The notes: a model not told the origin generated them from the letters alone. A stretch of 64,000 nt of DNA from JAWPMT01 sp965227935 (GCA_965227935.1 CBDDGS010000043.1:1178001-1242000); one strand, 5' to 3'. Counted from the stretch's first letter, positions 52,537 through 61,464 are shown. Numbers and translations are program-made.

Positions 52537-53841
52537 ATGGCATCGTTCAGAGTCGAGGGAGGACACCGATTAAGTGGAAGTATCGTCCCTCAAGGGGCCA
52601 AAAATGAGGCCCTGCAGGTGGTGTCGGCCGTATTGCTTACACCGGAAGAGGTACACCTGCACAAAGTCCCAAATATTAGGGATGTCAACAAGCTGATCGA
52701 ATTATTGGCGGATCTGGGTGTAGAGGTGACCAAAACCGGTCCAGAATCCTATCGATTCAAAGCCGAGCATGTTCAAATCGACTTTCTTGACACCGAAGAC
52801 TTCAAAGAAAAGGCGGCCAGCCTCCGGGGATCAATGATGATCCTGGGGCCTCTATTGGCTCGATTTGGGGTGGGCAAAATGCCGAAACCTGGTGGTGACA
52901 AAATCGGACGACGGCGCGTGGATACGCATTTCATCGGTTTCCAGAAACTGGGCGCCACCTTCGACTATGACCCAAAGACATCCTTCTATCAGGTCGACGG
53001 TTCGCAACTAATAGGCACATACATCCATTTGGATGAAGCCTCGGTGACAGGAACAGCCAACATCGTGATGGCAGCAGTCCTGGCTGAAGGCGAGACAACC
53101 ATCTACAACGCCGCTTGCGAGCCCTATCTCCAGCAACTCTGCAACATGCTCAATAGTATGGGCGCGCAGATCGAGGGAGTGGGATCCAACTTGCTGCGAA
53201 TCACGGGTGTGAAGGAATTGAAGGGCACCAGCCATACACTGTTGCCCGATATGATCGAAATTGGCAGCTTCATAGGAATGGCGGCCATGACCCAATCTTC
53301 ATTGACCATCAAAGATGCGAGGGTGGACATGCTGGGGATCATCCCGGATACATTTCGCAGGCTGGGCATCCAGATTGAGGTGAAGGGCGATGATATCTTC
53401 ATTCCCGCACAAGAGCATTACGAGATCGACACGTTCATTGACGGTTCGATCCTGACCATCGCTGATGCGATCTGGCCAGGGTTCACCCCTGATTTATTGA
53501 GTATCGTATTGGTGACGGCCACACAGGCCAAAGGCACGTGCCTGATCCACCAAAAGATGTTTGAAAGTCGCCTGTTCTTTGTCGACAAACTGATCGACAT
53601 GGGTGCGCAGATCATTCTTTGCGATCCGCACAGGGCGACGGTCATCGGACTAGATCGAGCATTCAACCTCCGCGGCATCCAGATGACCTCCCCGGATATT
53701 CGGGCTGGGGTATCTTTGTTGATTGCGGCCATGTCGGCAGAAGGAACGAGCATCATCCACAATGTCGAGCAGATCGATCGTGGGTATCAGCACATCGACA
53801 CGAGGCTGAATGCCCTGGGCGCTAAAATTGATCGAATGTAA
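52537..53841 (+). CDS. murA: UDP-N-acetylglucosamine 1-carboxyvinyltransferase
   Basis: 434 aa. It transfers enolpyruvate from PEP to UDP-GlcNAc, the first committed step of peptidoglycan synthesis, in the cytosol. Lys22-Asn23 (GAKNEALQ) are the conserved PEP-site residues. In the mobile active-site loop KPGGDKIGRRRVD the place of the usual Cys (Cys115 of E. coli) is Asp121, encoded at 52897-52899. Fosfomycin alkylates that Cys, so this enzyme is expected to be insensitive; Asp is known to support catalysis in other bacteria and is common in this phylum. It lies 12 bases after the DUF4290 gene and 6 bases before the GH113-like gene. Confidence 0.96.
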   Translation: MASFRVEGGHRLSGSIVPQGAKNEALQVVSAVLLTPEEVHLHKVPNIRDVNKLIELLADLGVEVTKTGPESYRFKAEHVQIDFLDTEDFKEKAASLRGSMMILGPLLARFGVGKMPKPGGDKIGRRRVDTHFIGFQKLGATFDYDPKTSFYQVDGSQLIGTYIHLDEASVTGTANIVMAAVLAEGETTIYNAACEPYLQQLCNMLNSMGAQIEGVGSNLLRITGVKELKGTSHTLLPDMIEIGSFIGMAAMTQSSLTIKDARVDMLGIIPDTFRRLGIQIEVKGDDIFIPAQEHYEIDTFIDGSILTIADAIWPGFTPDLLSIVLVTATQAKGTCLIHQKMFESRLFFVDKLIDMGAQIILCDPHRATVIGLDRAFNLRGIQMTSPDIRAGVSLLIAAMSAEGTSIIHNVEQIDRGYQHIDTRLNALGAKIDRM

Positions 53842-53847
53842 AGAGCG

Positions 53848-54879
53848 GTGAAGTATTTTATCCTGGGAACGATTCTGTTAGTCTTTTCCTCCCTGATGAT
53901 TTTACATTCAGGTAGCGAGGAAGTGAAGCGTGCAGAAGTGATCAACGGCGTAAGCCTCGTATCACCACCCCGGGAGATTGAGCCGGAGACCTTTCGATCT
54001 CTAAATGATCTTAACGCCAGCTGGGTAGCACTCATCCCCTTTGGGTTTTCTCGAGAAGGCGAACCCACCGTTTACTTTGATCACGGTCGCCAGTGGTGGG
54101 GCGAACGTTCCGATGGCACCTGCGAACTTATACGCTGTGCCCAAAAGTATAATCTGAAGGTACTGGTCAAGCCGCATATATGGGTCCGTGGACAAGGCTG
54201 GCCCGGAGAGTACGACCTGGAAACAGAGGAAGACTGGCTGACATGGGAGCGCACCTACCGTGACTACATTCTCAACCACGCCAGGATCAGCGATTCCCTG
54301 CAGGCAGATATGTTTTGCATCGGCACGGAATTCAGAATAGGCGCTGTAAAGCGAGAGGCCTTTTGGCGAAAGCTCATCACCGAAGTGCGGGACATTTACG
54401 ACGGCCCTGTGACTTATGCATCCAACTGGGACAACTACCAAAATGTCAAGTTTTGGGACCAGCTGGATTACATCGGTGTGGATGCTTACTTCCCGGTCAC
54501 TGATAGTCCGGAACCGTCTATGTCGGAACTGGAACAGGGCTGGCAGGAGGAAATGGGCCGGTTGGAAAAATTCAGCAAGAAATACAAGAAGCCGATCCTC
54601 TTTACAGAATATGGTTATCAGAGTCTAAAGGGCGCCGCTGGTAAGCATTGGGAGATCGACAAATCACATCACTATATAGATATGGAGGTTCAAGCCAATG
54701 CCTACCAGGCCCTTTTCAATGTCTTCTGGGATCAGAAATGGTTCGCCGGTGGATTCTTTTGGAAGTGGCACCTTCGGGAAGATGTCGGAGGTCCGGGCAA
54801 TCCCAATTTCACACCGCAGGGAAAACTAGCTGAGGAAGTCATCCGGCAGCACTTTGCCAGCACCTCTGCCGATCGCTAG
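53848..54879 (+). CDS. GH113-like glycoside hydrolase (beta-mannanase type)
   Basis: 343 aa with an N-terminal signal-anchor/signal peptide (about 4-20). A TIM barrel follows: VLVKPHIWVRGQGW, MFCIGTEFRIG with Glu161 as likely acid/base, YASNWDNYQNVKFWDQLDYI in the strand with bound sugar contacts (20 residues), and PILFTEYGYQS with Glu254 as likely nucleophile. This is the pattern of GH113 endo-beta-1,4-mannanases. The start is GTG at 53848, 6 bases after murA, so expression probably follows it. It is tail to tail with a sugar-binding protein; their stop codons share the bases CTAG. Confidence 0.8.
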   Translation: MKYFILGTILLVFSSLMILHSGSEEVKRAEVINGVSLVSPPREIEPETFRSLNDLNASWVALIPFGFSREGEPTVYFDHGRQWWGERSDGTCELIRCAQKYNLKVLVKPHIWVRGQGWPGEYDLETEEDWLTWERTYRDYILNHARISDSLQADMFCIGTEFRIGAVKREAFWRKLITEVRDIYDGPVTYASNWDNYQNVKFWDQLDYIGVDAYFPVTDSPEPSMSELEQGWQEEMGRLEKFSKKYKKPILFTEYGYQSLKGAAGKHWEIDKSHHYIDMEVQANAYQALFNVFWDQKWFAGGFFWKWHLREDVGGPGNPNFTPQGKLAEEVIRQHFASTSADR

Positions 54880-55907
54880 TCGATAAAGTCTTCGTAGCTA
54901 TCTAGTGACGCGATACCAATTGGCCCCTGCCAGATTCCTGCATTGTGGCCTATGTCCTCGACTTCGACGGTGATGACATTCACACCATCTCTATCCAGGT
55001 ACTCGTCCAGCAAGACGTAGATCCTAAATTGTTGATAGGAAGATGAACTACCGAAGCCTCGCCCGTCCTTTGTGAACCCGATCAGCTCACCATTGAGATA
55101 CGTACGGTCAAAGTCGTCAATCTTGCCAAGCACCAGTACCAGTTGGTCCTTATTTTTCATCTCATCGGTCAGCACAAACTCCTTCTCATATACCGCCCAT
55201 CTGCGATCGGGTCTGAAGTGGCGCTTCAAACTCTGCCATAAACCAGGCACCATGATACGTTGCCAGTCGTCCTCATTGTAATCAACCAGATCACCGCGAC
55301 GAGAATAGCGACCTTCACGGATCTTCCAAACGCCCTCGAGGTTCATAGCAGCGATATTCTTATTTCGTTGCTGATAGATGCCTACGTTTCCTTTGACGAT
55401 ACCTCCGCCCAGGACAGTGTCGAAAACACGGACGGCGATGATATTGGGACCATCGAGGTTAATGATGTGCCCTGGAATAGAATATTTTCTGAAGGCGTTG
55501 TAAGCCGTGTAAAAATCTGGGGGAAACCCTCCGGAGAAGCCTACGAGGTGGCCATTGATATACACCTCGTCGACGTCGTCTATATAGCCCAGTTCGATGG
55601 ACAAGGAAGACAAGTCTACGTCTTCTCTGAATTCGAAAGCCACCCGGTACCAAGCGTAGCCGTCATAGCCGTTGAAGCCTTCATCCTCCCATGCGGAGGG
55701 GACGTAGATCTCTTCCCAGTGATTGTCATCGTAATTTGGGTCAGCCCAATCAAGATTGTCACCGATAGTAAACTTCCAAACCCCGCGGAGATTGATCAAT
55801 CGCTCTTCGGAAGCCCAGGGATCGTCCCCCGAACCTTTTACATCAAAGCTGATCATCAGCGCGTAAACCAGTAATATGATGCCAACAGTTTTCATTTCTC
55901 TCTTCAA
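54876..55907 (-). CDS. Secreted protein of two GH2-N/galactose-binding-like jelly rolls
   Basis: 343 aa with a signal peptide (about 1-25). Two similar beta-sandwich domains follow (about 35-190 and 195-340). Each has G-x-W-K-F/I, then a W-E-E/Q-R-I-M/Y-VP-x-x-W strand, a GYIDDVDEVYINGHLVG or GKIDDFDRTYLNGELIG strand, and a final NVITVEVEDIG-type strand. These are the marks of the sugar-binding domain of GH2 and related enzymes. No catalytic domain is present. It likely binds glycans in the periplasm or on the cell surface. The convergent GH113-like gene is a natural partner by location, though on the other strand. Confidence 0.8.
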   Translation of the reverse strand: MKREMKTVGIILLVYALMISFDVKGSGDDPWASEERLINLRGVWKFTIGDNLDWADPNYDDNHWEEIYVPSAWEDEGFNGYDGYAWYRVAFEFREDVDLSSLSIELGYIDDVDEVYINGHLVGFSGGFPPDFYTAYNAFRKYSIPGHIINLDGPNIIAVRVFDTVLGGGIVKGNVGIYQQRNKNIAAMNLEGVWKIREGRYSRRGDLVDYNEDDWQRIMVPGLWQSLKRHFRPDRRWAVYEKEFVLTDEMKNKDQLVLVLGKIDDFDRTYLNGELIGFTKDGRGFGSSSSYQQFRIYVLLDEYLDRDGVNVITVEVEDIGHNAGIWQGPIGIASLDSYEDFID

Positions 55908-56035
55908 AACAGCTTGTGGTCATTATCTAAGCAATTTTACGCAGACCATCATAAGCCGGCGTCACTTAGGAGTCAAGGATTGTAAAAAGATGTAATTGTG
56001 CCCCTTTTGTCTTCACTACGCTATAAAATAGAAAA

Positions 56036-56057
56036 TCTCCCGCCGGTCGACGGGAGA
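56036..56057 (-). terminator. Terminator of the small secreted protein gene
   Basis: TCTCCCG (56036-56042) pairs with CGGGAGA (56051-56057). On the minus strand it is followed by TTTTCTATTTT. It lies downstream of the gene ending at 56116. Confidence 0.75.
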
Positions 56058-56115
56058 CTTTGCCAATAGTAATAGTATGAATTTTTAAAGTCTTTAACTC
56101 ATGGCCTCAGTAGGC

Positions 56116-56478
56116 TCAATCACATGTGCAAGGCTTGCTGATTGGTGTGACGGAGAACTCTCTTGAGTAAGTACCATTCTTGTCAGCGATGATCAATTCG
56201 TAGGTACCGTAGCCTTCTTCATCAAAGTTCAGAGGCATTGCGAAGCCCTTCTGGTTCTGAACAGTCTTGCGGAAAAGCGTCTTCCCGTTGTCGTCTTTGA
56301 TTCTAACAATTACTTTGCCAGCTTCAGTGCTTGTGTAAGTCAGGCGCTGGACTTTGTCCTTCCATGATACAAGTGATACACTTGCTTCAGTTTTTTTCGC
56401 TCCGTCAGTAGGATTGTAGGCGACTGCAGAACCGATAACCATTAAGAGTGCTGCGATAAGTGTTGTTGTGCGTTTCAT
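56116..56478 (-). CDS. Small exported beta-sandwich protein (DUF3244-like)
   Basis: 120 aa from the ATG at 56478, which starts a clear signal peptide (MKRTTTLIAALLMVIGSAVA); a longer frame to 56550 is not needed. The mature part is one short beta-sandwich: QRLTYTSTEAGKVIVRIKDD, then GKTLFRKTVQNQKGFAMPLN and YGTYELIIADKNGTY, like the Ig-type DUF3244/secretion-domain-like proteins of Bacteroidota. It ends in KPCTCD. There is no enzymatic motif. It is a single gene with its own terminator, possibly abundant; its role is unknown. Confidence 0.78.
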   Translation of the reverse strand: MKRTTTLIAALLMVIGSAVAYNPTDGAKKTEASVSLVSWKDKVQRLTYTSTEAGKVIVRIKDDNGKTLFRKTVQNQKGFAMPLNFDEEGYGTYELIIADKNGTYSREFSVTPISKPCTCD

Positions 56479-56755
56479 GAGATAGCGTTTTTGTGTTTTA
56501 TTAATTTTTCTGAGTTTTTTCTGAATGTGTACAACCTCTTGTACGGGCACAATCCAGTGCCTTTGTCATCCGACAGTCAACGTATGTCATGAAATGTCAC
56601 AACTGTGTACGAAGATGTAATTTGAGCCTATCGCCCAGCGCAATTCGAGCTTTTAATTACTCAACTGATGCTATCGAACCAGACGGTTCGGTCATATTCT
56701 ACCGATCAACATGACCTGAAGGCTGTTCTTTTCATCGATTACAAAATCACGAAAT
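56479..56755. other. Divergent intergenic region
   Basis: Regulatory space between the small secreted protein gene (leftward) and the FAS1 lipoprotein gene (rightward). A TGTAATTTGAG near 56612 is near, but not equal to, TAnnTTTG. No certain promoter is called. Confidence 0.35.
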
Positions 56756-58216
56756 ATGATGAAAACAGCATTCGAAAGATCATTCTTGAAGTCCTTGAGC
56801 ATAGTAGCCGGGACAATTCTTGGCGCCACTCTTATTCTGTCATGTTCAGATGATGACAGTGGCAGCAGCCCTCAAGTCACCGACTCCATTGTGCAGGTGG
56901 CGCAGAGCTCTTCTGACCTCAGCATCCTTGTAGATGCCCTGACGCGTGTAGATGGATTTGTCAATACGCTAGCGGATGAAAACGGGACGTTTACGGTATT
57001 CGCGCCTACGAACGAAGCCTTCGCACAACTCCTCGAAGTCATCGGACAGAGCAGTCTGGATGATATCCCGACAAGTGTTTTGGAGCGCATCCTGAGCTAC
57101 CACGTAATCAGCGGCGCAGCAATCGCCTCAACTGATCTGTCTGACGGACAGACTGCCGGGACCCTATTGACAGGAGAATCTATCAATGTGTCTATCTCTG
57201 GTTCTTCCGTGGCGATCAATAGCAGCAATGTGGTTTCTGCCGATGTCAATGCCGTGAATGGTATAGTACACATCGTTGATGCCGTTCTCGTCCCTTCATT
57301 GGAAGCGAGCATCGTCAATACCGTCGTAGAGCCTGCCTATTTCAGCACGGACTTCGAAATCCTTACCGCAGCTGTTGTCCAGGCCGGATTGTTGGAGACA
57401 CTCATCAACCCTGAGGCCAACCTTACCGTATTTGCCCCCACCGATGACGCTTTTGAAGCGGCTGGGATCACAAGCCTGGATGGCATAAGCAATGAAGACC
57501 TCGAAGCATTGCTTCTCTACCACGTACTGGGCGCAGAGGTAATGGCGTCAGACTTGCCAGCAACTGGTAGTGCTATCGAGACCCTGAATGGTGATGTATT
57601 CCTAAGCATCAACAATGACGGCGTGTTCCTCAATGCGAGTTCTCAGGTAGTTGCTACGGACGTAGAAGCTAGCAATGGTGTCGTTCACGTGTTGGGGAGA
57701 ACCTTGACCCAGCCGGCACCTAATGACATCGTGGACATTGCTATCAATCTTTCTCAATCTACAAATGCAGAGTTCACGCAACTCGTAGCGGCTGTAGTAG
57801 CTGTAGAAGGTGACAGCGGTACAGATCCACTGGCTACTATCCTTGGAGGCACTGACAGCGGACCATTCACACTCTTCGCTCCCACGGATGCAGCTTTCGA
57901 AGAATTGTATCAGACAGCAGGCGTGCAAGATTTGGATGGTCTCATCGCAGCTGTTGGTATCGGCACGCTAGAGGCGGTGCTGAAATACCATGTAGTCGCT
58001 GGAGCGCAAGTCCTGTCTACCGATCTACCGAACCTCACGTCTCCTACAGTGAGCAGTCTTGGTGGCTCATTTACAGTAGACCTGGGTACACTGACCATTA
58101 CAGAAACAGATGCGGCCCTCACGCTTGATAGTGACAACATCGCTAACATTATAGGCACTGACGTAATTGGCACCAATGGTGTCATTCACACGATAGACAA
58201 AGTAATCTTACCATAA
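56756..58216 (+). CDS. Lipoprotein with three FAS1 (fasciclin) domains
   Basis: 486 aa. A signal peptide ends in the lipobox TLILSC (Cys about 30), followed by an acidic SDDDSG stretch. Three FAS1 domains follow, each with the H1 motif (TFTVFAPTNEAF, LTVFAPTDDAF, FTLFAPTDAAF) and the YH motif (LSYHVISGA, LLYHVLGAE, LKYHVVAGA) and an H2-like end (NGIVHIVDAVL, NGVVHVLGRTL, NGVIHTIDKVI). FAS1 proteins mediate cell adhesion or contact. It is likely outer-membrane anchored. Two adjacent ATG codons occur at 56756 and 56759; either could be used. Confidence 0.95.
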   Translation: MMKTAFERSFLKSLSIVAGTILGATLILSCSDDDSGSSPQVTDSIVQVAQSSSDLSILVDALTRVDGFVNTLADENGTFTVFAPTNEAFAQLLEVIGQSSLDDIPTSVLERILSYHVISGAAIASTDLSDGQTAGTLLTGESINVSISGSSVAINSSNVVSADVNAVNGIVHIVDAVLVPSLEASIVNTVVEPAYFSTDFEILTAAVVQAGLLETLINPEANLTVFAPTDDAFEAAGITSLDGISNEDLEALLLYHVLGAEVMASDLPATGSAIETLNGDVFLSINNDGVFLNASSQVVATDVEASNGVVHVLGRTLTQPAPNDIVDIAINLSQSTNAEFTQLVAAVVAVEGDSGTDPLATILGGTDSGPFTLFAPTDAAFEELYQTAGVQDLDGLIAAVGIGTLEAVLKYHVVAGAQVLSTDLPNLTSPTVSSLGGSFTVDLGTLTITETDAALTLDSDNIANIIGTDVIGTNGVIHTIDKVILP

Positions 58217-58227
58217 TCCGGTAAACA

Positions 58228-58261
58228 AATCCCCTCATCGGATCAAACCGATGGGGGGATT
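58228..58261 (+). terminator. Hairpin after the FAS1 gene
   Basis: AATCCCCTCATCGG (58228-58241) pairs with CCGATGGGGGGATT (58248-58261) with one mismatch in 14. There is no strong T-run after it. It contains the ATG at 58251, which makes that codon an unlikely start for the kinase gene. Confidence 0.6.
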
Positions 58262-58283
58262 ACTGGTTTTATACTGGAAGGCC

Positions 58284-59285
58284 ATGTTCCAGACCCCACA
58301 TAGATATCTGTACGTCCTGCTGTTGGCACTCTATTCTTTTGCCAACCTCAAATTTACCGAGGGTGACTCCCTGGTGGCAGCCGGTGACCTCGCCTTGGCG
58401 ATTTACATCTTCGCCTTTGTGCTGCTCATCTGGGAAGGTAATCGGTTGATCGCATCCTTCTGCTACAAAGAGACAGACAGCAGTGAATACCGCCCACTGA
58501 TACTCCACTTCGGATTATCCCTATTACTCATATTCATTCTTTCAGCGGGGGGGTCCTGGCTCTCGAACATCTTGTCTGATTCTGATGAATCGCACTTCAA
58601 ACAGATCGTCGGTTTCAACTTCCGTATCAACCTGTTCTTGCATTGTATCAATGCGATCATGTACTTCAGGAGGCGCGTGCATCTCTTCGAGGTACGAACA
58701 GAACGCTTTCGTATGCAATCAGCCGAGGCGCAATTTGACGCACTGAGAAAGCAAATCAATCCTCATTTTTTATTCAATAGCTTCAATGTCTTGTCCACAT
58801 TGGTCTATCAGGATGCGGACAAAGCCTCGAAGTTCATCGAGCAGCTGTCTCAAGTATATAGGTACCTGCTGAAGAATCAGGACAACAAGCTCGTACCCCT
58901 TTATGAGGAGTTGAACTTTCTGGAGGCATATATATATCTTGTAAAGATCCGGTTCCTGGACAATCTCATCATAGAAAGTCGCATATCTCCCCAGGCGGAA
59001 GACAAGTACATTGCTCCATCCGCCTTGCAGCTTCTCATCGAGAATGCCATCAAGCACAACGAAGTGTCGAAAAAATCACCCCTTCACGTTTGGATCAAGT
59101 CAGAAGACAACCACATCGTTGTAGAAAACAATATTCAGCTAAAAGAGCAGAGAGAAGAGTCGTCGTATGTCGGACTTAATAACATTAGGAACCGCTACGC
59201 ATTTCTAAGCAAGAAGAATCCGGTCATCGTGCATGCCAACGGAAAGTTCACAGTTAAGATCCCATTGATAGAGGTAGAATCATGA
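58284..59285 (+). CDS. LytS-type membrane sensor histidine kinase
   Basis: 333 aa from the ATG at 58284 (a frame from 58251 starts inside a terminator-like hairpin). Four hydrophobic segments (about 7-25, 34-53, 78-100, 115-132) precede a cytosolic part. LRKQINPHFLFNSFNVLSTL is the His_kinase (LytS/YehU) phosphoacceptor region with the conserved His. LQLLIENAIKHN is the N-box of the ATPase domain. No extracellular sensor domain is evident. It autophosphorylates and passes the phosphate to the response regulator whose gene overlaps its end by 4 bases (ATGA). Confidence 0.9.
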   Translation: MFQTPHRYLYVLLLALYSFANLKFTEGDSLVAAGDLALAIYIFAFVLLIWEGNRLIASFCYKETDSSEYRPLILHFGLSLLLIFILSAGGSWLSNILSDSDESHFKQIVGFNFRINLFLHCINAIMYFRRRVHLFEVRTERFRMQSAEAQFDALRKQINPHFLFNSFNVLSTLVYQDADKASKFIEQLSQVYRYLLKNQDNKLVPLYEELNFLEAYIYLVKIRFLDNLIIESRISPQAEDKYIAPSALQLLIENAIKHNEVSKKSPLHVWIKSEDNHIVVENNIQLKEQREESSYVGLNNIRNRYAFLSKKNPVIVHANGKFTVKIPLIEVES

Positions 59286-60046
59286 AAGCAATCATTGTAG
59301 AAGACGAACAGCTTGCCGCGGACAGGCTAAATTCCCTGGTGTCGCAGGCCGATGAGAGCATTGAAGTTATTGCGCAGTTTGATACGGTGAGGGAGACGGT
59401 ATCATTTCTGGAGTCTAATGGAGGCGAAGTCGATCTTTTATTCTGCGACATTCAGCTGGCAGATGGTTTGAGTTTCAACATATTCGACAAAGTGACATTC
59501 GATGCACCCGTAATATTTACCACGGCCTACGACGAATACACTTTGAAGGCATTCAAGGTGAACAGCCTGGACTACCTCCTGAAGCCCGTTCGACTGGAAG
59601 ATCTGGATCAGGCCATCAAGAAGTACAAGAACATTCTGAAGCAACGAAACTTCGTGATTGACACAGAAAGGCTCAAACAGTACCTCGAATCTCCTCGGAA
59701 ATATCGCGAGCGTTTCCTTGTCAGGAATGGCACGAAGTTTTTCAATAAAGCAGTCGGCGACATCACGTATTTCAGCACTGAGAATAGGATCGTCTATTTG
59801 CACGATGAGCAGCCGGGGAAAAAGTACATTACCGAATTCACGCTGGATGAATTGATGCGTGACCTCTTGGACCCCGACCAATTCTTTCGGATCAATCGAC
59901 AAATGATCGTCAATATCGAAGCGATCGAATTGATGAAGGCCTACAGCAATCAGCGACTGATCTTACAACTGCAGTCCGGACAGATCGATGAACTTATTGT
60001 CAGTAGAGAAAAAGTTCAGGAATTCAAAAAGTGGTTCGAAAAATGA
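59282..60046 (+). CDS. LytTR response regulator
   Basis: 254 aa. The receiver domain (about 1-120) has Asp56 in LLFCDIQLADG as the phosphoacceptor, acidic pair VEDEQ near residue 7, and Lys in LLKPVRL. The LytTR DNA-binding domain (about 145-254) is marked by RFLVRNGTKFF and FFRINRQMIVNI. It is the partner of the LytS kinase. Start ATG overlaps the kinase stop by 4 bases. Its own stop overlaps the next gene in the same way, so three genes are one translational unit. Confidence 0.93.
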   Translation: MKAIIVEDEQLAADRLNSLVSQADESIEVIAQFDTVRETVSFLESNGGEVDLLFCDIQLADGLSFNIFDKVTFDAPVIFTTAYDEYTLKAFKVNSLDYLLKPVRLEDLDQAIKKYKNILKQRNFVIDTERLKQYLESPRKYRERFLVRNGTKFFNKAVGDITYFSTENRIVYLHDEQPGKKYITEFTLDELMRDLLDPDQFFRINRQMIVNIEAIELMKAYSNQRLILQLQSGQIDELIVSREKVQEFKKWFEK

Positions 60047-60387
60047 GAGCACTGGTTTTGATCATGGTCCTCTTTGGATATCATGCGGCCCAATCGCAAG
60101 ACATGGATTCATTGCGCCGCCAGGTATTGGCCCTGGAACTGAAAACGCAGGAGCTGGATCTTCGGATGGATCGAAGTCGCAGACAATTTCAGACAGGCAT
60201 TCTCGTCTCAACGCTCGGGTATTCCATCACCATTGCTGGTGGGCTCATGCTGGGTCGCGAAAATGACCAGCTCGGGCAAGTACTGTTGGTAGCGGGCGGT
60301 GCTACTGGTATCACAGGTACCTATCTCCTAGTGGATGCCTTTAATATATTGGGAGGCCGAAAGCGTAGGAAGAGCGATCCACGCTAA
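60043..60387 (+). CDS. Small membrane protein, third gene of the LytS/LytTR operon
   Basis: 114 aa from the ATG at 60043, which overlaps the regulator stop (ATGA). The start at 60031 is in the same frame but longer. The first 20 residues look like a signal peptide (MRALVLIMVLFGYHAAQSQ), followed by a coiled helix (SLRRQVLALELKTQELDLRM) and two hydrophobic segments (about 52-70 and 78-98), then a basic tail. No family is recognised. Because it is translated with the kinase pair, an accessory sensing role is plausible but unproven. Its stop overlaps the next, opposite gene by 4 bases (CTAA). Confidence 0.7.
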   Translation: MRALVLIMVLFGYHAAQSQDMDSLRRQVLALELKTQELDLRMDRSRRQFQTGILVSTLGYSITIAGGLMLGRENDQLGQVLLVAGGATGITGTYLLVDAFNILGGRKRRKSDPR

Positions 60388-61337
60388 AGAGTCAGGGCCA
60401 TCTGGATATTTGACCGATCGTAATTCGAGGCTCCCTGGGCCACTTTGCGAAATCCCAATTTCCTGTATAGGTTAATAGCTGGTTCCAATACCGTATTGCT
60501 TTCGAGGAAGAGAGACTTACCCCCTCGGGACCGTGCCCTCTCAATGATCGTTTGACCCAGGAGATAACCTATGCTCTTGCCACGCACGGCTGGATCAACC
60601 GCCATCTTACTCAATTCAAAATCGTAGGGAAAGTCCTCTGGCAACACGACCAGCGCGCACACTCCCACGGGTTCTCCATCATCCATTGCCACCCATATCT
60701 CGCCACCAGGCTGAATGATGTTCTCCTCGGGATACGACAAATACCTATCATCGGAAGGCTCCATCGTAAAGTATTGGTCAATCCAAGCCTTGTTGAGGTC
60801 ATGGAACACCTGCCGGTAAGCACTGTTGTAGGGCACTATGGACACGCCACTACTCTCCCGCTCCTTCTTTTGCCGGAGCGTCCTGTGCTGCAGCGTTTCT
60901 TCGGCGAGCAAATACTCCCACTCTTCAATGGCCGAAAGCAGATCGTGATTGGTTTGCGTCACCATTTCATCAATCGCAGCTCGCACATCTTTGATTTGGG
61001 GCTGCATCTTCTCCCATTCGATTGCACCCTGCTCACTGATTCTGATCAGGTTCTGACGGCCATCTCGCGCATTTTTAGATTCAGAGACTAGCCCGGCCGA
61101 AACCAACTCTCTGGCGATCTTGCTCACGGAGGGGTGAGATTGTCCGATAAGCTCAGCAATTGCCGTAATAGCGCGTGGCTCTTTGTCAGATAGCAGATAC
61201 AAAACAGGAAACCATTTGGGCTGCAAATGGACGCCGTATGCTTCGTACAGTTTACCCACATCATCGGATATCCATTCACTCAATCTTCTGAGTCTGCTTC
61301 CAATGGCAGTACGACCCATTTCAGTGAAAATATGCAT
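60384..61337 (-). CDS. MarR-GNAT fusion protein
   Basis: 317 aa. Residues about 1-150 are a MarR winged helix (AIAELIGQSHPSVSKIAREL as recognition region, wing KNARDGRQNLIRIS). Residues about 165-317 are a GNAT acetyltransferase (VDPAVRGKSIGYLLGQTIIE with the acetyl-CoA pattern R-G-K-S-I-G, and LFLESNTVLEPAINLYRKLG). The combination is a known fused type in which the regulator's output or ligand may be linked to acetylation. The promoter region holds a 12-base perfect palindrome, GTAACTAGTTAC, 17 bases upstream of the ATG, which is a good autoregulatory site. Confidence 0.92.
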   Translation of the reverse strand: MHIFTEMGRTAIGSRLRRLSEWISDDVGKLYEAYGVHLQPKWFPVLYLLSDKEPRAITAIAELIGQSHPSVSKIARELVSAGLVSESKNARDGRQNLIRISEQGAIEWEKMQPQIKDVRAAIDEMVTQTNHDLLSAIEEWEYLLAEETLQHRTLRQKKERESSGVSIVPYNSAYRQVFHDLNKAWIDQYFTMEPSDDRYLSYPEENIIQPGGEIWVAMDDGEPVGVCALVVLPEDFPYDFELSKMAVDPAVRGKSIGYLLGQTIIERARSRGGKSLFLESNTVLEPAINLYRKLGFRKVAQGASNYDRSNIQMALTL

Positions 61338-61353
61338 ACAAGTACTTAAATAC

Positions 61354-61365
61354 GTAACTAGTTAC
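61354..61365. promoter_or_regulatory. MarR-type palindromic operator
   Basis: GTAACTAGTTAC is a perfect palindrome. The flanks extend the symmetry to TA-N-GTAACTAGTTAC-N-TA (61351-61368), typical of MarR-family sites. It lies between the MarR-GNAT gene and the divergent DUF2911 gene. AAGTACTT (another 8-base palindrome) is adjacent near 61340. Confidence 0.65.
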
Positions 61366-61433
61366 ATAAATATAGCAACGCTAGTACATTAATACCAAAA
61401 AGGGGCCTTTTGTCATGATGAATTGGGAACCTG

Positions 61434-61464
61434 TTGATAGGAATGAACCAAAGCAGTAATTTTC
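61434..61464 (+). promoter_or_regulatory. Promoter of the DUF2911 gene
   Basis: TTG at 61434-61436, 20 bases, then TAATTTTC at 61457-61464 (last base differs from TAnnTTTG). The ATG at 61501 follows 36 bases later. Confidence 0.6.

Noticed and set aside
58251..58283. Earlier ATG for the LytS kinase
   Set aside because: It lies in the right arm of a 14-base hairpin that follows the FAS1 gene; the ATG at 58284 starts just before the membrane segments.
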